Shown: in pieces, positions 48,512-59,431 of the stretch
Numbering within the stretch: the first letter of the stretch is position 1
Layout of the letters: each line of letters opens with the position of its first letter
Origin: Tetranychus cinnabarinus
Lineage: Eukaryota > Arthropoda > Arachnida > Trombidiformes > Tetranychidae
Reading direction: 5' to 3'
Assembly (NCBI GenBank): GCA_022266195.1
Contig: WHVY01000001.1
Coordinates: 18,910,001-18,974,000 of the forward strand
DNA: 64,000 nucleotides
Notes under the pieces: generated by a model
Told to the model about the DNA's origin: nothing
What the model saw: the letters and a program-made list of their open reading frames with translations, nothing else
The model's database searches: none
Translations under genes and position numbers: made by a program

Positions 48512-49924
48512 TCAAAGAAACTGTTGGCGTGTCATATTGCACAATTGACCCATGAATAGATTGACTCCACTTTTGTTATCACGAATAAAGAACATAAAAG
48601 GTCGTTCAGCTATAAATGTGATGAGTGGTTTTCTGAATGAAGAACAAGTTTTATCTTTTAGTTTCATCTTAACTACAGTTGCCGCTGTCGCTCTAGTGCC
48701 TCTTTCAAATACTTCAATTACAGCTTTTTGAATTGATTGTGATATGTATAATGGTAAAGACGTATCTTCAGTAATTCTTGGAAATTCAGCATCAGCTTTT
48801 TTAAATGGTCGAGTCATTCCCATCCTTGGTAAAATGTTGTGTAGTTGATGGATATCTTCCAGTTTGAATTTCGGTATCGTTAAAGTATCCAAACGTGTTC
48901 TTGACATGGATTCCATCAAACTGGAAAGCTCAGCTGAGTCCAAACTATCAATCATCTTTTTTAAATTGTTGTCCTCAGTTGGAAGAATCAATATCATGCT
49001 GAAATTTCCAAAATATTTAATCTCGACAATCTGTTTGTGGAAAAGGCATGGAAATGTTTAGGAAACTGTTAATATCTTATTCATAATTTTATTTATAAGA
49101 CCAATGCACATTGCTTACCTTTAATTGTTTATCAAGTCGGTCAACATAGTTGAAGTTTTTGAATTTGATGGTCATCATCTTGGTCTTGATTTTGGTTCCA
49201 TCTGAATTGTTGAATATATTATCCCTTGTACGATGTTGAGGGAAAGGCAGCAACCATATTCCTTTGAAATAGATTGTGTTCAATAGCAACAGACCACTAC
49301 GTGAATCTGGAGGCTCATTGAGAATAGAAATGTTCCAATTTCTTGTATTTTGATGAACCCACAAATTCACTTTTTCCACTATTTTTTGGCCCTCTTTGTA
49401 ATCCGCATTAAAAGCGTCAGCGAAATAATTGGTCTTCAGACTTTGAACATAAGCTTCCTGAAATTTGTAATCTCTATTGGTCATAAGAAAATTACCAAAT
49501 TTAAGACTGGGTTCAAAGCAAAGTCTAGAAGTTGGTATTGAAGCTAGAAAGGATTCTTGTCTCGGTTCATAAGTAGCAGGTTTCCGATAGCTTTCAATAA
49601 GCTGTTAAGAAAAAAGGCCAAAAATCAATGAAAAAAATCACTAGAGTGAGATTTTTATGTTAAATAGCAAACAAAAAATCAGTTATTCATTACCTGTTTG
49701 ATTAATCCAGATATATCTTCCGATTGGCCATTTATTTTATCCAAGTTGAGAACTTCTTTGATCTGTTGCTCTGTTTCACCAGCGGCTCCATCCAATGCCA
49801 TACAATAGGCAATAATAACACTTAACGGCGATAAAATTACATTCGTTGAATCACATTGAGAACTAGAACTTTGTTTCAAGAAATTCAAACCGAAATCAAT
49901 ACTAGACTGACTTAATTGGGACAT
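48512..49924 (-). CDS. Serpin 9 (subfamily A, with in-frame insertion)
   Basis: Exons 49694-49924, 49119-49601, 48512-49030; 410 aa, the longest of the array. Exon 2 carries about 14 extra in-frame codons (FLASIPTSRLCFEP) between RQES and LKFGNF, in the region before the conserved FGN(L)LM helix. The hinge is ERGTRATAAT, with Arg at P16 and P13. The loop VVKMKLK-D has Lys at predicted P1 and is two to three residues longer than its sisters. Signature AERPFMFFIRDN (Glu for Asp). Exon 2 diverges more than exons 1 and 3 (WVHQNTRNWN). No stop or frameshift. Activity uncertain because of the insertion. Confidence 0.88.
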
Positions 49925-51761
49925 GGTTTGTCAGAAAATTGTGGGTAGGGGAAAGCACCTCCTTAATCAGAAGGTGATCAGACGATCGTAATTTGCGCCA
50001 CAAGCTTGAGCATATTAAGCCGAACCCCTTTTCCCTTTATTTTCTCACCACCCGGTATATGGATAAGAGAGATAAGAATTTATAAGAAGCAGGAAAAGAC
50101 AAAGAGTTATAATGAACATTGCGTGCTACCTCTTTTTTAACCCTTTGCTAAAAACTACGTATTTTGATTTTTGGAGTGCTGACATCTATGTGAATTAAAT
50201 GTGTATTAAATTTACAGTCCAAACAGTTAGTCCACTCTAATGACTCTCCCTGAAGTGAAGGTTAGAAAGGACAAAGAAGATCAAAATATACGGAATCAAA
50301 CTGTAATGTAAAACCTCCGATATTGTTACGCTTTTAAAATGTCATGTTAACAAAATAAACGATTTAATTTTTTAATTGATTAAATCTCGCGAGGACTTCA
50401 ATAATGTTACCATTTGTGTGATTTAAAAGCTTCTCTGATCGTTAGTTTTTCGAGAAAATAGATTTTAAGTTGAAATTACAATTACTATTAGATTGCTTTT
50501 TGTACAATTATGAAAGAAGATTTTTTCATTAAACTCACTTTACTGATGCATCTTTTGATGAAAAATGTATTATTTGTAATATTCATTTTGAGAAATGCAA
50601 TTTTTCTTTTTCTGTAAAACAAATCAGTTCGATTTTCATTCAAAGCAGTCGCATTCTGTATCCGTAAGATTCAGATCATCGATTGGATACTTTTAACAGT
50701 TTAACAACAGTTCTCTTGATTTTGCCCATTGGCCTTTGAACACCAATATTCATTATTATTATATTATCATTATTATATCAATATTATACTTTTTTCATTA
50801 CATTTACAAGCTTAACCAGAAAATTGGTTTACAGCATTTCTCGGTGAGTTTCGTCGAGTTTTCACTACCTTTAGTCAAGTTTTCATTGGATTTAGTCAAA
50901 GAAAAATGAAACACTAGAAAAACAGTAGCAATTCTCGAAGCTCAGTAAGTCTGACTCTTTAAATATTTTACCATGAAGCTGACCGAAGTATTTCATGTTT
51001 CTTAATTGACCATCCAATAAGAAAAAGATCTTTGACTAAATCCTTTGAAAACTTGACTAAAGCTTAATACAACCGACTAAAGCTAATTACAAAAAAGTCT
51101 CAGTAAACTCGCCCTCTACCGGTTTGACAGAATCTAATGAAAACATGACTAAAGGTAGTGAAAACTCGACGAAACTCACCGAGAAATGCTGTATTTATCA
51201 AGAAATGGGTTTAGATGAGTTTGCTTTCTCAAATAAGTTTTTGTTCGTACATTTACAACCCAAATATCACTACCCGAATGCGCTAATGGAGAATTGAATT
51301 GAATTATTAATCAGTAAAGAGTTAAATTGGTGAAATAATAATGATTGTATGTGATGCGATTCTCGAAATATTGAGCCTCAAAGTTTTAAGGCCAATTGCC
51401 AAAATCAAGAAAACTGCTTTTAAATAAATAAAAGTTTACGATTCATGTAAAGAACAGTTTTTACATTTTACAAACAACAAATGAGTAACAAATAATAAGT
51501 TTCAGCTCTTTAACTCGCACGGTCGCAGAATGCGATTGGTTTATCGGACAAAAAGTTAAAGTTTAAGTACAGAAAAAGTCAATCAATGTTAAGTTATTTC
51601 TCAATTCAATATTTAATATGTCTACACAATATGTAATATGATAAAAAACTGAAGAGGACAAACTTTGTAAATTTTATGTTGAGTTTATTCTTATAAAATT
51701 GTTTACAACAATTTACAATAAGTTTCGTACTTGTGCGATATCAAAATAATTTTCAAAGAAA
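49925..51761. other. Serpin 9 5' flank (duplicate of serpin 6 5' flank)
   Basis: No gene. 49,930-50,140 is unlike the other flanks. From about 50,150 it follows the subfamily-A 5' flank. 50,570-51,720 matches 43,490-44,630, including the MITE. Confidence 0.7.
50830..51193. mobile_element. Foldback MITE, copy 2 (TA-flanked)
   Basis: Terminal inverted repeats of about 71 bp: the left end (50,830-50,900) and the complement of the right end (51,123-51,193) agree at about 67 of 71 positions, with outermost sequence TACAGCATTTCTCGG. The first and last TA could be the target-site duplication. Relative to copy 1 it lost about 29 bp near 50,901 but kept a longer right arm. No coding capacity. Confidence 0.8.
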
Positions 51762-51880
51762 CTGTTGGCGTGTCATTTTACTCAATTGACCCATGAATAG
51801 ATTGACTCCACTTTTGTTATCACGAATAAAGAACAAAAAAGGTCGATCAGCTATAAATGTGATGAGTGGTTTTCTGAATA
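51762..51880 (-). pseudogene. Serpin 3'-exon fragment
   Basis: The minus strand encodes the last ~38 residues of a subfamily-A serpin (PLITF, ADRPFLFFIRDNKSGVNLFMGQ) and then breaks off at about 51,880 into unrelated spacer sequence. It corresponds to the 3' end of serpin 7 in the sister block. A truncated copy. Confidence 0.85.
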
Positions 51881-52284
51881 TTGATTACATTTATTTTCAG
51901 TGTAAACACCGTGCAAGTGCAAATTTAATTTTGGATATTTCTTGCGATAAATCGTGGTGATTTTTTCAAAATTATCTATCTGCCAATACAATTTATGGTT
52001 ATAACTCGAAGACTGGAGTATTTTCAGCAACAATAAGCTGTGTTGAATCCACAAGAATGAAGAGCATTTCTAATTTTAAAAACCTAAATTTTTATGGATC
52101 AACATTAATTCCCTGATTTTCCTATCAAGAGTTGCAGAAGTTTATTAGCAAAGAAATTGATTTAGACCAAATCACTAACATTTAAAAAATTGTCTTGTTG
52201 CAATCATGAGTTTATTCTTATGTAATCGTTTACAAAAATTTCCAATAAATTTCGTACTTGTGCAATATCAAAGTACAGTAATTT
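51881..52284. other. Spacer between serpin fragment and serpin 10
   Basis: No gene. Partly matches the spacers 3' of serpins 3 and 9 (AATCACTAACATTTAAAAAATTG, TGAGTTTATTCTTA). Confidence 0.55.
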
Positions 52285-53639
52285 TCAAAGAAACTGTTGG
52301 TGGGTCATGTTATTCAATTGGCCCATGAATAGATTGACTCCACTTTTGTTATCCCGAATAAAGAACAAAAAAGGTCGATCAGCTATAAATTCGATGAGTG
52401 GTCTTTGTGGCGCAGAAGCCCTCCCTCGCATGAGCCCAACCACAGTTGCTGCTGACGCTATAGTGCCTTTTTCAAATACTTCAATTACAGCTTTTTGTAA
52501 TGATTTTGAAATGAACAATGGTAAAGGCTCTTCAATAATTCTTGGAAATTCAGCATTCATTTGGAATGGTCGAGTCATTCCCATTCTTGGTAAAATTTCG
52601 TGTAGTTCATGCTTATCTTCCAGTTTGAATTTCGGTATAGTTAGAGTATCCAAATGCGTCATAGTCATAGAGTCCATCAAACTGGAAAGCTCAGTTGAGT
52701 CCAAATTATCAATCACCTTTTGTAAATTGTTGTCCTGAGTTGGAAGAATCAATATCATGCTAAAATTTCCAACATATGGAATCTCGACAATCTATTTGTG
52801 GAAAAGGCATGGAAATGTTTAGAAACTGTTAATATCTTATTTATAATTTTATTTTTAAGACCTATGCACATTACTTACCTTTAATTGTTTATCAAGTCGG
52901 TCAACATAGTTGAAGCTTTCTCTTGAAAGGGTCATCATCTTGGTCTCGACTTTCGTTCCATCTGAATTGTTGAATCTTTGGTCCCTTGTACGATGATGAG
53001 GGAAAGGCTCCAACCATTTTCCTTCAAAATAGATTGTGTTCACTAGAAACAGAACATCAAGTGCATTTGGAGGCTCATTGAGAATAGAAGTGATCTTATT
53101 TTTTGTATTACCAGAAACCCAGGAATTGACTTTTTTCACTATTTCTTGGCCATCAGTAAAATCCCCATTAAATGCGTAAGCAAAATAATTTGTCTTCAGA
53201 CTTTCAACATAAGCTTCTCGAAACTTGTAATCTTTATTGGCCATGAGTAAATTAGCAAACTTTAGATTGGATTCTTGTCTCGATCCATAAGTAGCAGGTT
53301 TCCGATAGCTTTCAATAAGCTGTTAAGAAAAAAGGCCAAAAATCAATGAAAAAAATCACTGGAGTGAGATTTTTATGTTAAATAGCAAACAAAAAATGAG
53401 TTATGCATTACCTGTTTGATTAATCCAGAAATATCTTCCGATTGGCCATTTATTTTATCCAAGTTGAGAACTTCTTTGATCTGTTGCTCTGTTTCACCAG
53501 CGGCTCCATCCAATGCCATACAATAGGCAATAATAACACTCAACGGCGATAAAAGTACATTTGTTGAATCACATTGAGAACTTTTTTGTTTTAAGAAATT
53601 CAATCCGAAATCAATACTAGACTGACTTAGTTTGGACAT
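52285..53639 (-). CDS. Serpin 10 (subfamily A)
   Basis: Exons 53412-53639, 52879-53319, 52285-52791; 391 aa, intact. Starts MSKLSQSSIDFGLNFLKQ. Exon 2 opens LIESYRKPATYGSRQ, like serpin 9, its relative. Hinge EKGTIASAAT, then VVGLMRG-R by counting; Arg at P2 or P1' makes trypsin-like targets plausible. Signature ADRPFLFFIRDN. No signal peptide. Confidence 0.93.
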
Positions 53640-55036
53640 GGTTAAAACAAAAGATCAAGTTTGCAATTAAAGATGAGATTTATTTGCGAGTATGAAGGGT
53701 GTAAGAGAATAAGCTATAAAGCAAAATATTCCAAATTCCTAAATCGTGACTAAAGTTCAGAGAGTAATAGCAAGAGAGATAAGAAGTTGAAAGGAGCAGA
53801 AAAGAACAAAGACTAATTATTAGCATTGCGTGCTACCAGTTTTTATACTCTTTGCTAAAGTTAAACTTCACATATTTTGATTTTCAGAGTGCTGACATCT
53901 ATGTGAACTATTGATTTTACAGTTTAATAGTTAGTCCACTCAAGTGACTCCCCCTGAAGTGAAAGGGTAGAAAGGCTAAAGAAAAATCAAAATATATGGA
54001 GTTAAACTGTTGACCTGTCAAACCTCCGATAATGTTACTCTCTTAAAATGTCACAGAGTCATGGTTTAAAAATAAACAATTCAGATTTTCAATTAAATGA
54101 ATTTTGCGAGGACTTCAATAATGGTTTTAATTGGGTATATTATACGAATCGCTCAATTGAGCATCAAAAATTAAGATTCGTAAAAAGGCTATTCCACCGA
54201 AAAATTATGTGAAATAAAGAAGCCAAATGATTGTATCTGGTTCATTCTCGAAATATTGAGCCTCAAAGTTTTAAGGCCAATCGCCAAAATCAAGAAACTG
54301 CTTTTAAATTGATAAAAGTTTACAATTCATAATGTGAAGCAACAGTTTTTACATTTTTCAACAAATGATTACTCATTTGTTGTTTGAAAATTTGCTGTTT
54401 AATTCAGTAGAATAACTCTCATGAAAAAATCTTCTTCCATAATTGTAAAAAAGGTGATCGAAATTTCAACTTGTTTTTTAAACAAATTGACACGAATGTG
54501 CATAAATGTGATAATAGTGTCTTTCATGATAATGATTTCAATCGCATATAAATTGATAAGTATTTATCCTAAACATGCATTTTTTTCATAGTCGAAATAT
54601 GAGCAATAATTAGTACAATAAGCCATTTTAGCCTCCAAGATTAGCGCTAATCACTTCAATTTCAACAATTTATTTTAATTGCGAAAAGATAATTGAATCA
54701 AAAATGCTAAGCTTATCTCTGAACCTGCCAATTCACTCTTTCTTACTTCTGGTTGAAAAGTCATTTCCATTTTCATTCCGGATACGTTATTATTTAATCG
54801 ACCAATAAATAGAGTGACTTATCTGGAGTTATCACGAACTAAGTACAGAAAAAGTCAATCAGTACTGATAAGTTATTTCTCAATAATTCTAGCCCAATTC
54901 AATATTTAATATGTCATTTTAATATGATAGAAAACTGGAGAAGACAAACTTTGTAAATTTTATGTTGAGTTTATTCTTATAAGTTTTTTTACAATTTACA
55001 AAAATTTTCGTACTTGTGCCATATCGAAATATCTTT
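53640..55036. other. Serpin 10 5' flank and serpin relic
   Basis: No intact gene. Begins with the subfamily-A 5' flank. 54,127-54,170 matches the start of the insertion at 42,960. 54,240-54,370 matches the 3' side of the MITE segment (ATATTGAGCCTCAAAGTTTTAAG). A degenerate serpin end lies at about 54,783-54,850 (listed separately). Confidence 0.6.
54783..54850 (-). pseudogene. Degenerate serpin C-terminal remnant
   Basis: The plus-strand string around ATCGACCAATAAATAGAGTGACT and GTTATCACGAACTAAG parallels the conserved end of serpin exon 3 (ATTGACCCATGAATAGATTGACT, GTTATCACGAATAAAG), but with many substitutions. Confidence 0.5.
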
Positions 55037-56387
55037 TCAAAGAAATTGTTGGTGGCTCATGTTATTCAATTGACCCATGAATAGAGTGACTCCACTTTCG
55101 TTATCACGAATAAAGAACAAAAAAGGTCGATCAGCTATAAATGTAATGATTTTTTTGAGTGAAGGAAGAGTGAAACTTTTCAGCTTGAATCCAACTATAG
55201 TTGCCGATGACGCTGTGGTACCTTTTTCAAACACTTCAATTACAGCCTTTTGAATAGATTGGGAAATGAAGATTGGTAAAGATCCTTCAATAATTTTTGG
55301 AAACTCAGAATTCATATGGAATGGAAAAGTCATTCCCATGTTTGGTAAAATTTTGTGTAATTCATGATTATCTTCCAGTTTGAATTTCGGTATCGTTAAA
55401 GTATCCAAACGCGTCTTTTTCATAGACTCCATCAAACTGGAAAGCTCAGTTGAGTCCAAATCATCAATCACCTTTTGTAAATTGTTGTCTTCAGTTGGAA
55501 GGACCAATATCATGCTAAAATTTCCAACATATGGAATCTCGACAATCTGTTTATCATATTAATATGTTCAGAAACTGTTAATATCTTATTTATAATTTTG
55601 TTATACGGCATTCACATTACCTTCAGTTTTTTATCAAGTCGTTCGACATAGTTAAAGCTTTTCCCTGAAAAGGTCATCATCTTAGTCTTGACTGTCGTTC
55701 CATCTGAATTGTTGAATATTTTATCATCTGTACGATCTTGAGAGAAAGGTTTCAACCATTTTCCTTCAAAATAGATCGTATTCATAAGCAACAGAATAGC
55801 ATTTGGATCTGGAGACTCATTGAGAATCGTTGAAATTTTATTTCTAGTAGCTTCAGAAACCCAAGAGTTGACTTTTTCTAGAATATTTTGGCCATCAGTA
55901 AAATCCTCATTGAATGCATTGGCAGAATAGTTAGTTTTTAAATTTTGAACATAAGCTTCCTGAAACTTGTAATCTTTATTGGTCATGAGTAAATTACCGA
56001 ACTCTAGAATACATTTTTGTTCAGATCCATCAGTTGCAGATATCCGATAGCTTTCAATAACCTGTGGAGGGACAAGTGAATAAATTAAATGAAGGCAAAA
56101 AATAGCAAGTTATTTGAGTTAGATTTTAAGTTAAATAGCAAAAAACGGATTCAGTTATTTATTACCTGTTTGATTATTTCAGAAATATCTTGACTATCAA
56201 TTGTATCCAAGTTGAGAACCTCTTTGATCTGTTGCTCTGTTTCACCAGCGGCTCCATCCAATGCCATACAGTAGGCAATAATAACACTTAACGGCGATAA
56301 AAGTACATTTTTTGAATCATTTTGAGAACTAATTTGTGTTAAAAATTTCAAACCAAAATCAATACTAGGCTTACTTAGTTGGGACAT
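55037..56387 (-). CDS. Serpin 11 (A framework with B-like exon 2 core)
   Basis: Exons 56166-56387, 55621-56061, 55037-55546; 390 aa, intact. Exon 1 MSQLSKPSIDFGLKFLTQ mixes A and B traits. Exon 2 starts A-like (VIESYRISATDGSEQ), switches to B-like sequence (NYSANAFNEDFTDGQ, WVSEATRNKISTILNE), then returns to A (FEGKWLKPFSQDRT). Exon 3 is nearly identical to pseudogene serpin 7. Hinge EKGTTASSAT, then IVGFKLK-S: predicted Lys-Ser scissile bond, a classic trypsin/plasmin-type site. Signature ADRPFLFFIRDN. The serpin closest to the RAB3GAP1 copy. Confidence 0.92.
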
Positions 56388-56666
56388 GGTAAAACCAAAT
56401 GATCAAGTTTGCAATTAAAAATGAGATTCATTTGCGAGAATGAAGGGTGTTTATGATTTATAAGCTATAAATCAAAATATTTCATTAAATTATCTAATCA
56501 CTATTTCATGAATTTTGAATGCAGGTTAATACCAAATTTTGACAACCAGCTAACCAGAAACACCCTTTAAAAGCAATATTTTTGTCTACTAGTCAAATTA
56601 TGTACATAACCTGATGTATTTGATGGAATGATAATATTATGACCATTTTAGGAAGAAATGAATAAT

Positions 56667-57650
56667 AGAAATCTCTAAATACTTCCTAATTATTACATGA
56701 CTCCAATGAAATTGTCTACCAATCATAGCAAATTGGTCAAATTCAGAATAGGTTAACTTTACCAAAATTAGACTTTTGTGGTTGATGATAACGTTTGTCC
56801 AAGAGTTAAGTAATGGTAATAACTTGCAATTGATTTTAGTACAATTAAACTTTAGAGTTAGTATAGTTGGTAACTAACATAAATAAGAGTTTAAATTACA
56901 TAAACATAGATTTCTAGGATATGAACTTTGTTACTTTGAATCAATTAAAACTGTAACTTTGAAAACAAAATATGTACAATGAACTTTGATGTTAACTTGC
57001 TATCGATTCAAATTTCCATCCTTTAGCTGCTCAAATAAGCTTAGGTTTCATTTAAAATCATCATTTTAAAGGTTGAATGGTGCCTGTAAGTCTAGTCTAG
57101 CTGTCGCAATTCAATTTTGAAAAATTAGTCAAAAACATTAGGAGTCATATCTTAACCATTAGTAATGAGCCTTCATTTCCAAGAATTTTATTGTTTCATT
57201 TAAATGGCTCCATAAGACTTATCAGCAAACAAATGATTCAAATTTCAAGCAGAAACAATTATCCAAAACTTTGTGTACATTTAGCTACTATTTTCACTTG
57301 TTCATTGATTTCTGCTTTCATAATTGCCTTCAAAGTTCCAAAGGTTAAATGATGAAACGTTGGGTTGGAGTTTGATTGCATCATCTGGAATTTTCAGTAA
57401 AACCAGGGTTGACACCGCCGTAACGTCGCTAAGGTAAAAGCAAGAGATGGAAGTGTCGTTAGGGTGGTGTCACCACTGGTTTTTATGTACTACTTTCATA
57501 TAATTTAATCAATTTAATCGAGAAGAGTGTCTAGAAAGTTGCCAGAAAATTTCAAATATACTTATGATCATATTTTCCATCCAACGGTTCCTGTAGATTT
57601 AACTACGAGAATTACAGAAATCTCGTTCGTTCTTTTACATTTCAAATTTT
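56667..57650. repeat. Segmental duplication, copy 2 (serpin 11 5' flank)
   Basis: Matches 45,541-46,310 almost throughout (AAATCTCTAAATACTTCCTA at 56,668 onward; GTTGATGATAACGTTTGTCC). It is interrupted by a 271-bp insertion at 57,219-57,489. No coding potential. Confidence 0.85.
57219..57489. repeat. 271-bp insertion ending in a hairpin
   Basis: Present only in this copy of the duplicated flank: the sister at 46,114 runs straight from AAGAC to CTACTTTCAT. Its right part contains arms at 57,398-57,425 and 57,457-57,485 that pair imperfectly (TAAAACCAGGGTTGACACC against GGTGTCACCACTGGTTTTTA). No clear target-site duplication. Small mobile element or hairpin RNA are options. Confidence 0.75.
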
Positions 57651-58089
57651 GTGGTCATTATTTTTATTTATCCTCATAAATGAATACAAAATTTGCGTGC
57701 TCAACCAATAAAGTTGAAATTTCCGAAGCACTTTTAAACTTTTCGAGAAAACCCAATGTGAATGAGACATCAGTCGAAACCAATGATGTGAAGACGATTA
57801 AAGAAATGATTGAAAATTTTGAAAATAATCACGTAATGAAATTGAACAAAATACTCTTTATTTAACCAATGAGATTTGTTGATTTTAATATTAATCATGT
57901 AATCCTCAGGCAGAAAGTATAAACAAAAGATACAGTAATTTGATTGATTAATAAAAAATTGCAATAACTCCCAACTGCTTGCAAGACTTGGGTCAATGGT
58001 AGATAGTAATAAAATATGTTATGGACAAAGGTTAAGACACAGATTAATAACTAAAATACCAGTTAACGTAATCAAATAAGTGAGATAAT
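57651..58089. other. 3' flank of RAB3GAP1 copy
   Basis: No gene. 57,500-57,930 is the tail block that recurs beside the relics at 25.8-26.2, 28.85-29.1, 35.6-35.96 and 46.6-46.87 kb. An open frame at 57,680-57,865 is not conserved among those copies. Confidence 0.65.
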
Positions 58090-59431
58090 TTATCTAAATA
58101 GAGTATCTTGTGAAAAAGCTCCGGAGACTCTGAATTCATTTGGAGTAATCAATGCAAACATCCGTTGAGGTAAAGGTTTAGATGTGATTGAAGGCCTTGG
58201 ACAGGTACTTCGAAGTATATACTCTTTAGCAATTGGTTTAGGAAGAGCCGATTTATCATAAGCCTGTGAATATCTTTCCCCAACTGTGGTCTTTTCCTCA
58301 TACAAGGCTTGAGAAGATTCAGTAAATAAAGTAATCATTAATCGGCCCAAATAACCCTTGGATCCACCAGAAATTTCCATTTCTTTTTCTTGAATAAGAC
58401 CCAAAATGAAAGGATTTAACGTATTCCAATTGGGTGTTTCTTCGGAGGCATCGTAAAAATTATGAGCAACCGTAAACAATCGTTTCAATGATTCAGCTTT
58501 GATTATACGAGTCTCCAGATTTGCCAAAATATTTAAACATTTGTCAAAATCTTCAGTTGAACAATAGCCGGTTAAATCGTTAATGTTGAAACCAAATGTA
58601 GCCTCTGAATAGCCAATAGTCTGTAGACGTTTACACAATTGACTTGTTGCACAGTGAATTAGACAAGGAGCTAAATATTTGACTAAACCGGCTAAAGTTA
58701 ATGATTCAAATGAATGCAAAATTTTTTCAGCTTCCTTGGTATAATCAAATAAAAGCTTTTGACGAACAACAGCAACTGGTTTAGCTGATTCCCAAACCTC
58801 TCGCCACATATTTCCAGGAGTTTGCATACGAGCCGACAATTGTCCTTTGCTTTCTCCACCTTCATCCGATTCTGTAATGAAATCTCTTGGTGAATGCCAA
58901 CGAACAAAATCTTCCAACACTGCACCAGGATTAGCTGCTTTAAAGGCTTCCATATCAGATATTAATTGAGCTGATTGCATTCGAGCTCTTAAAGCTGCTC
59001 CTTCACTTGATGTGCCCAGTTGAGCCAATATTTCAACTTGTTCAACCATCATGTCCTCAGTCATGGGAGCAGGATCTTGAGTGATTGGGACAAATAATGG
59101 CTCATTACTGTTAACCAAAGTTAGATCATTTAATTGATGAGATCGCCCCTCAAAAGTAGTCACTTGTTTTCCTGTAGATACAAAAAATTATTGTTAATAT
59201 TGATATATAAACTATAATTATATGCAAATAAAAATAGTATTATAATCAGTGGAAATAAATTTTACCTTCAAACTCATTTTCATCTTCCACTGCATCGAAA
59301 AATTCATCTTCTGAATCTTTTTCTTCTCCATCATTATCATCACCAGATTTCTTAATAGTCTTTTTTCCCGTATCAAGTGCAGCTTTGATGGCTTCTCGTT
59401 TCCTCTTTTGTTGGATACAACAATTTAACAT
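58090..59431 (-). CDS. RAB3GAP1: RAB3 GTPase-activating protein catalytic subunit, C-terminal half
   Basis: Two exons, 59266-59431 and 58090-59171, in phase, 415 aa to a normal stop. Rab3GAP1 with its non-catalytic partner Rab3GAP2 is a GAP for Rab3 and exchange factor for Rab18 at membranes. Matches: MLNCCIQQKRKRE, an acidic DSEDEFFDAVEDE region, NPGAVLEDFVRWHSPRDF, GNMWREVWESAKPV and the terminal YILRSTCPRPSITSKPLPQR with FRVSGAFSQDT. The Arg in VAVVRQKLLF is a candidate for the catalytic finger of the GAP domain. The human protein is about 981 aa, and the N-terminal half is missing. The first exon shown begins right after an acceptor (CATAG), so upstream exons are expected, but none is visible to 63.5 kb. 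It is either a gene with a very long intron or a truncated copy. Confidence 0.88.
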
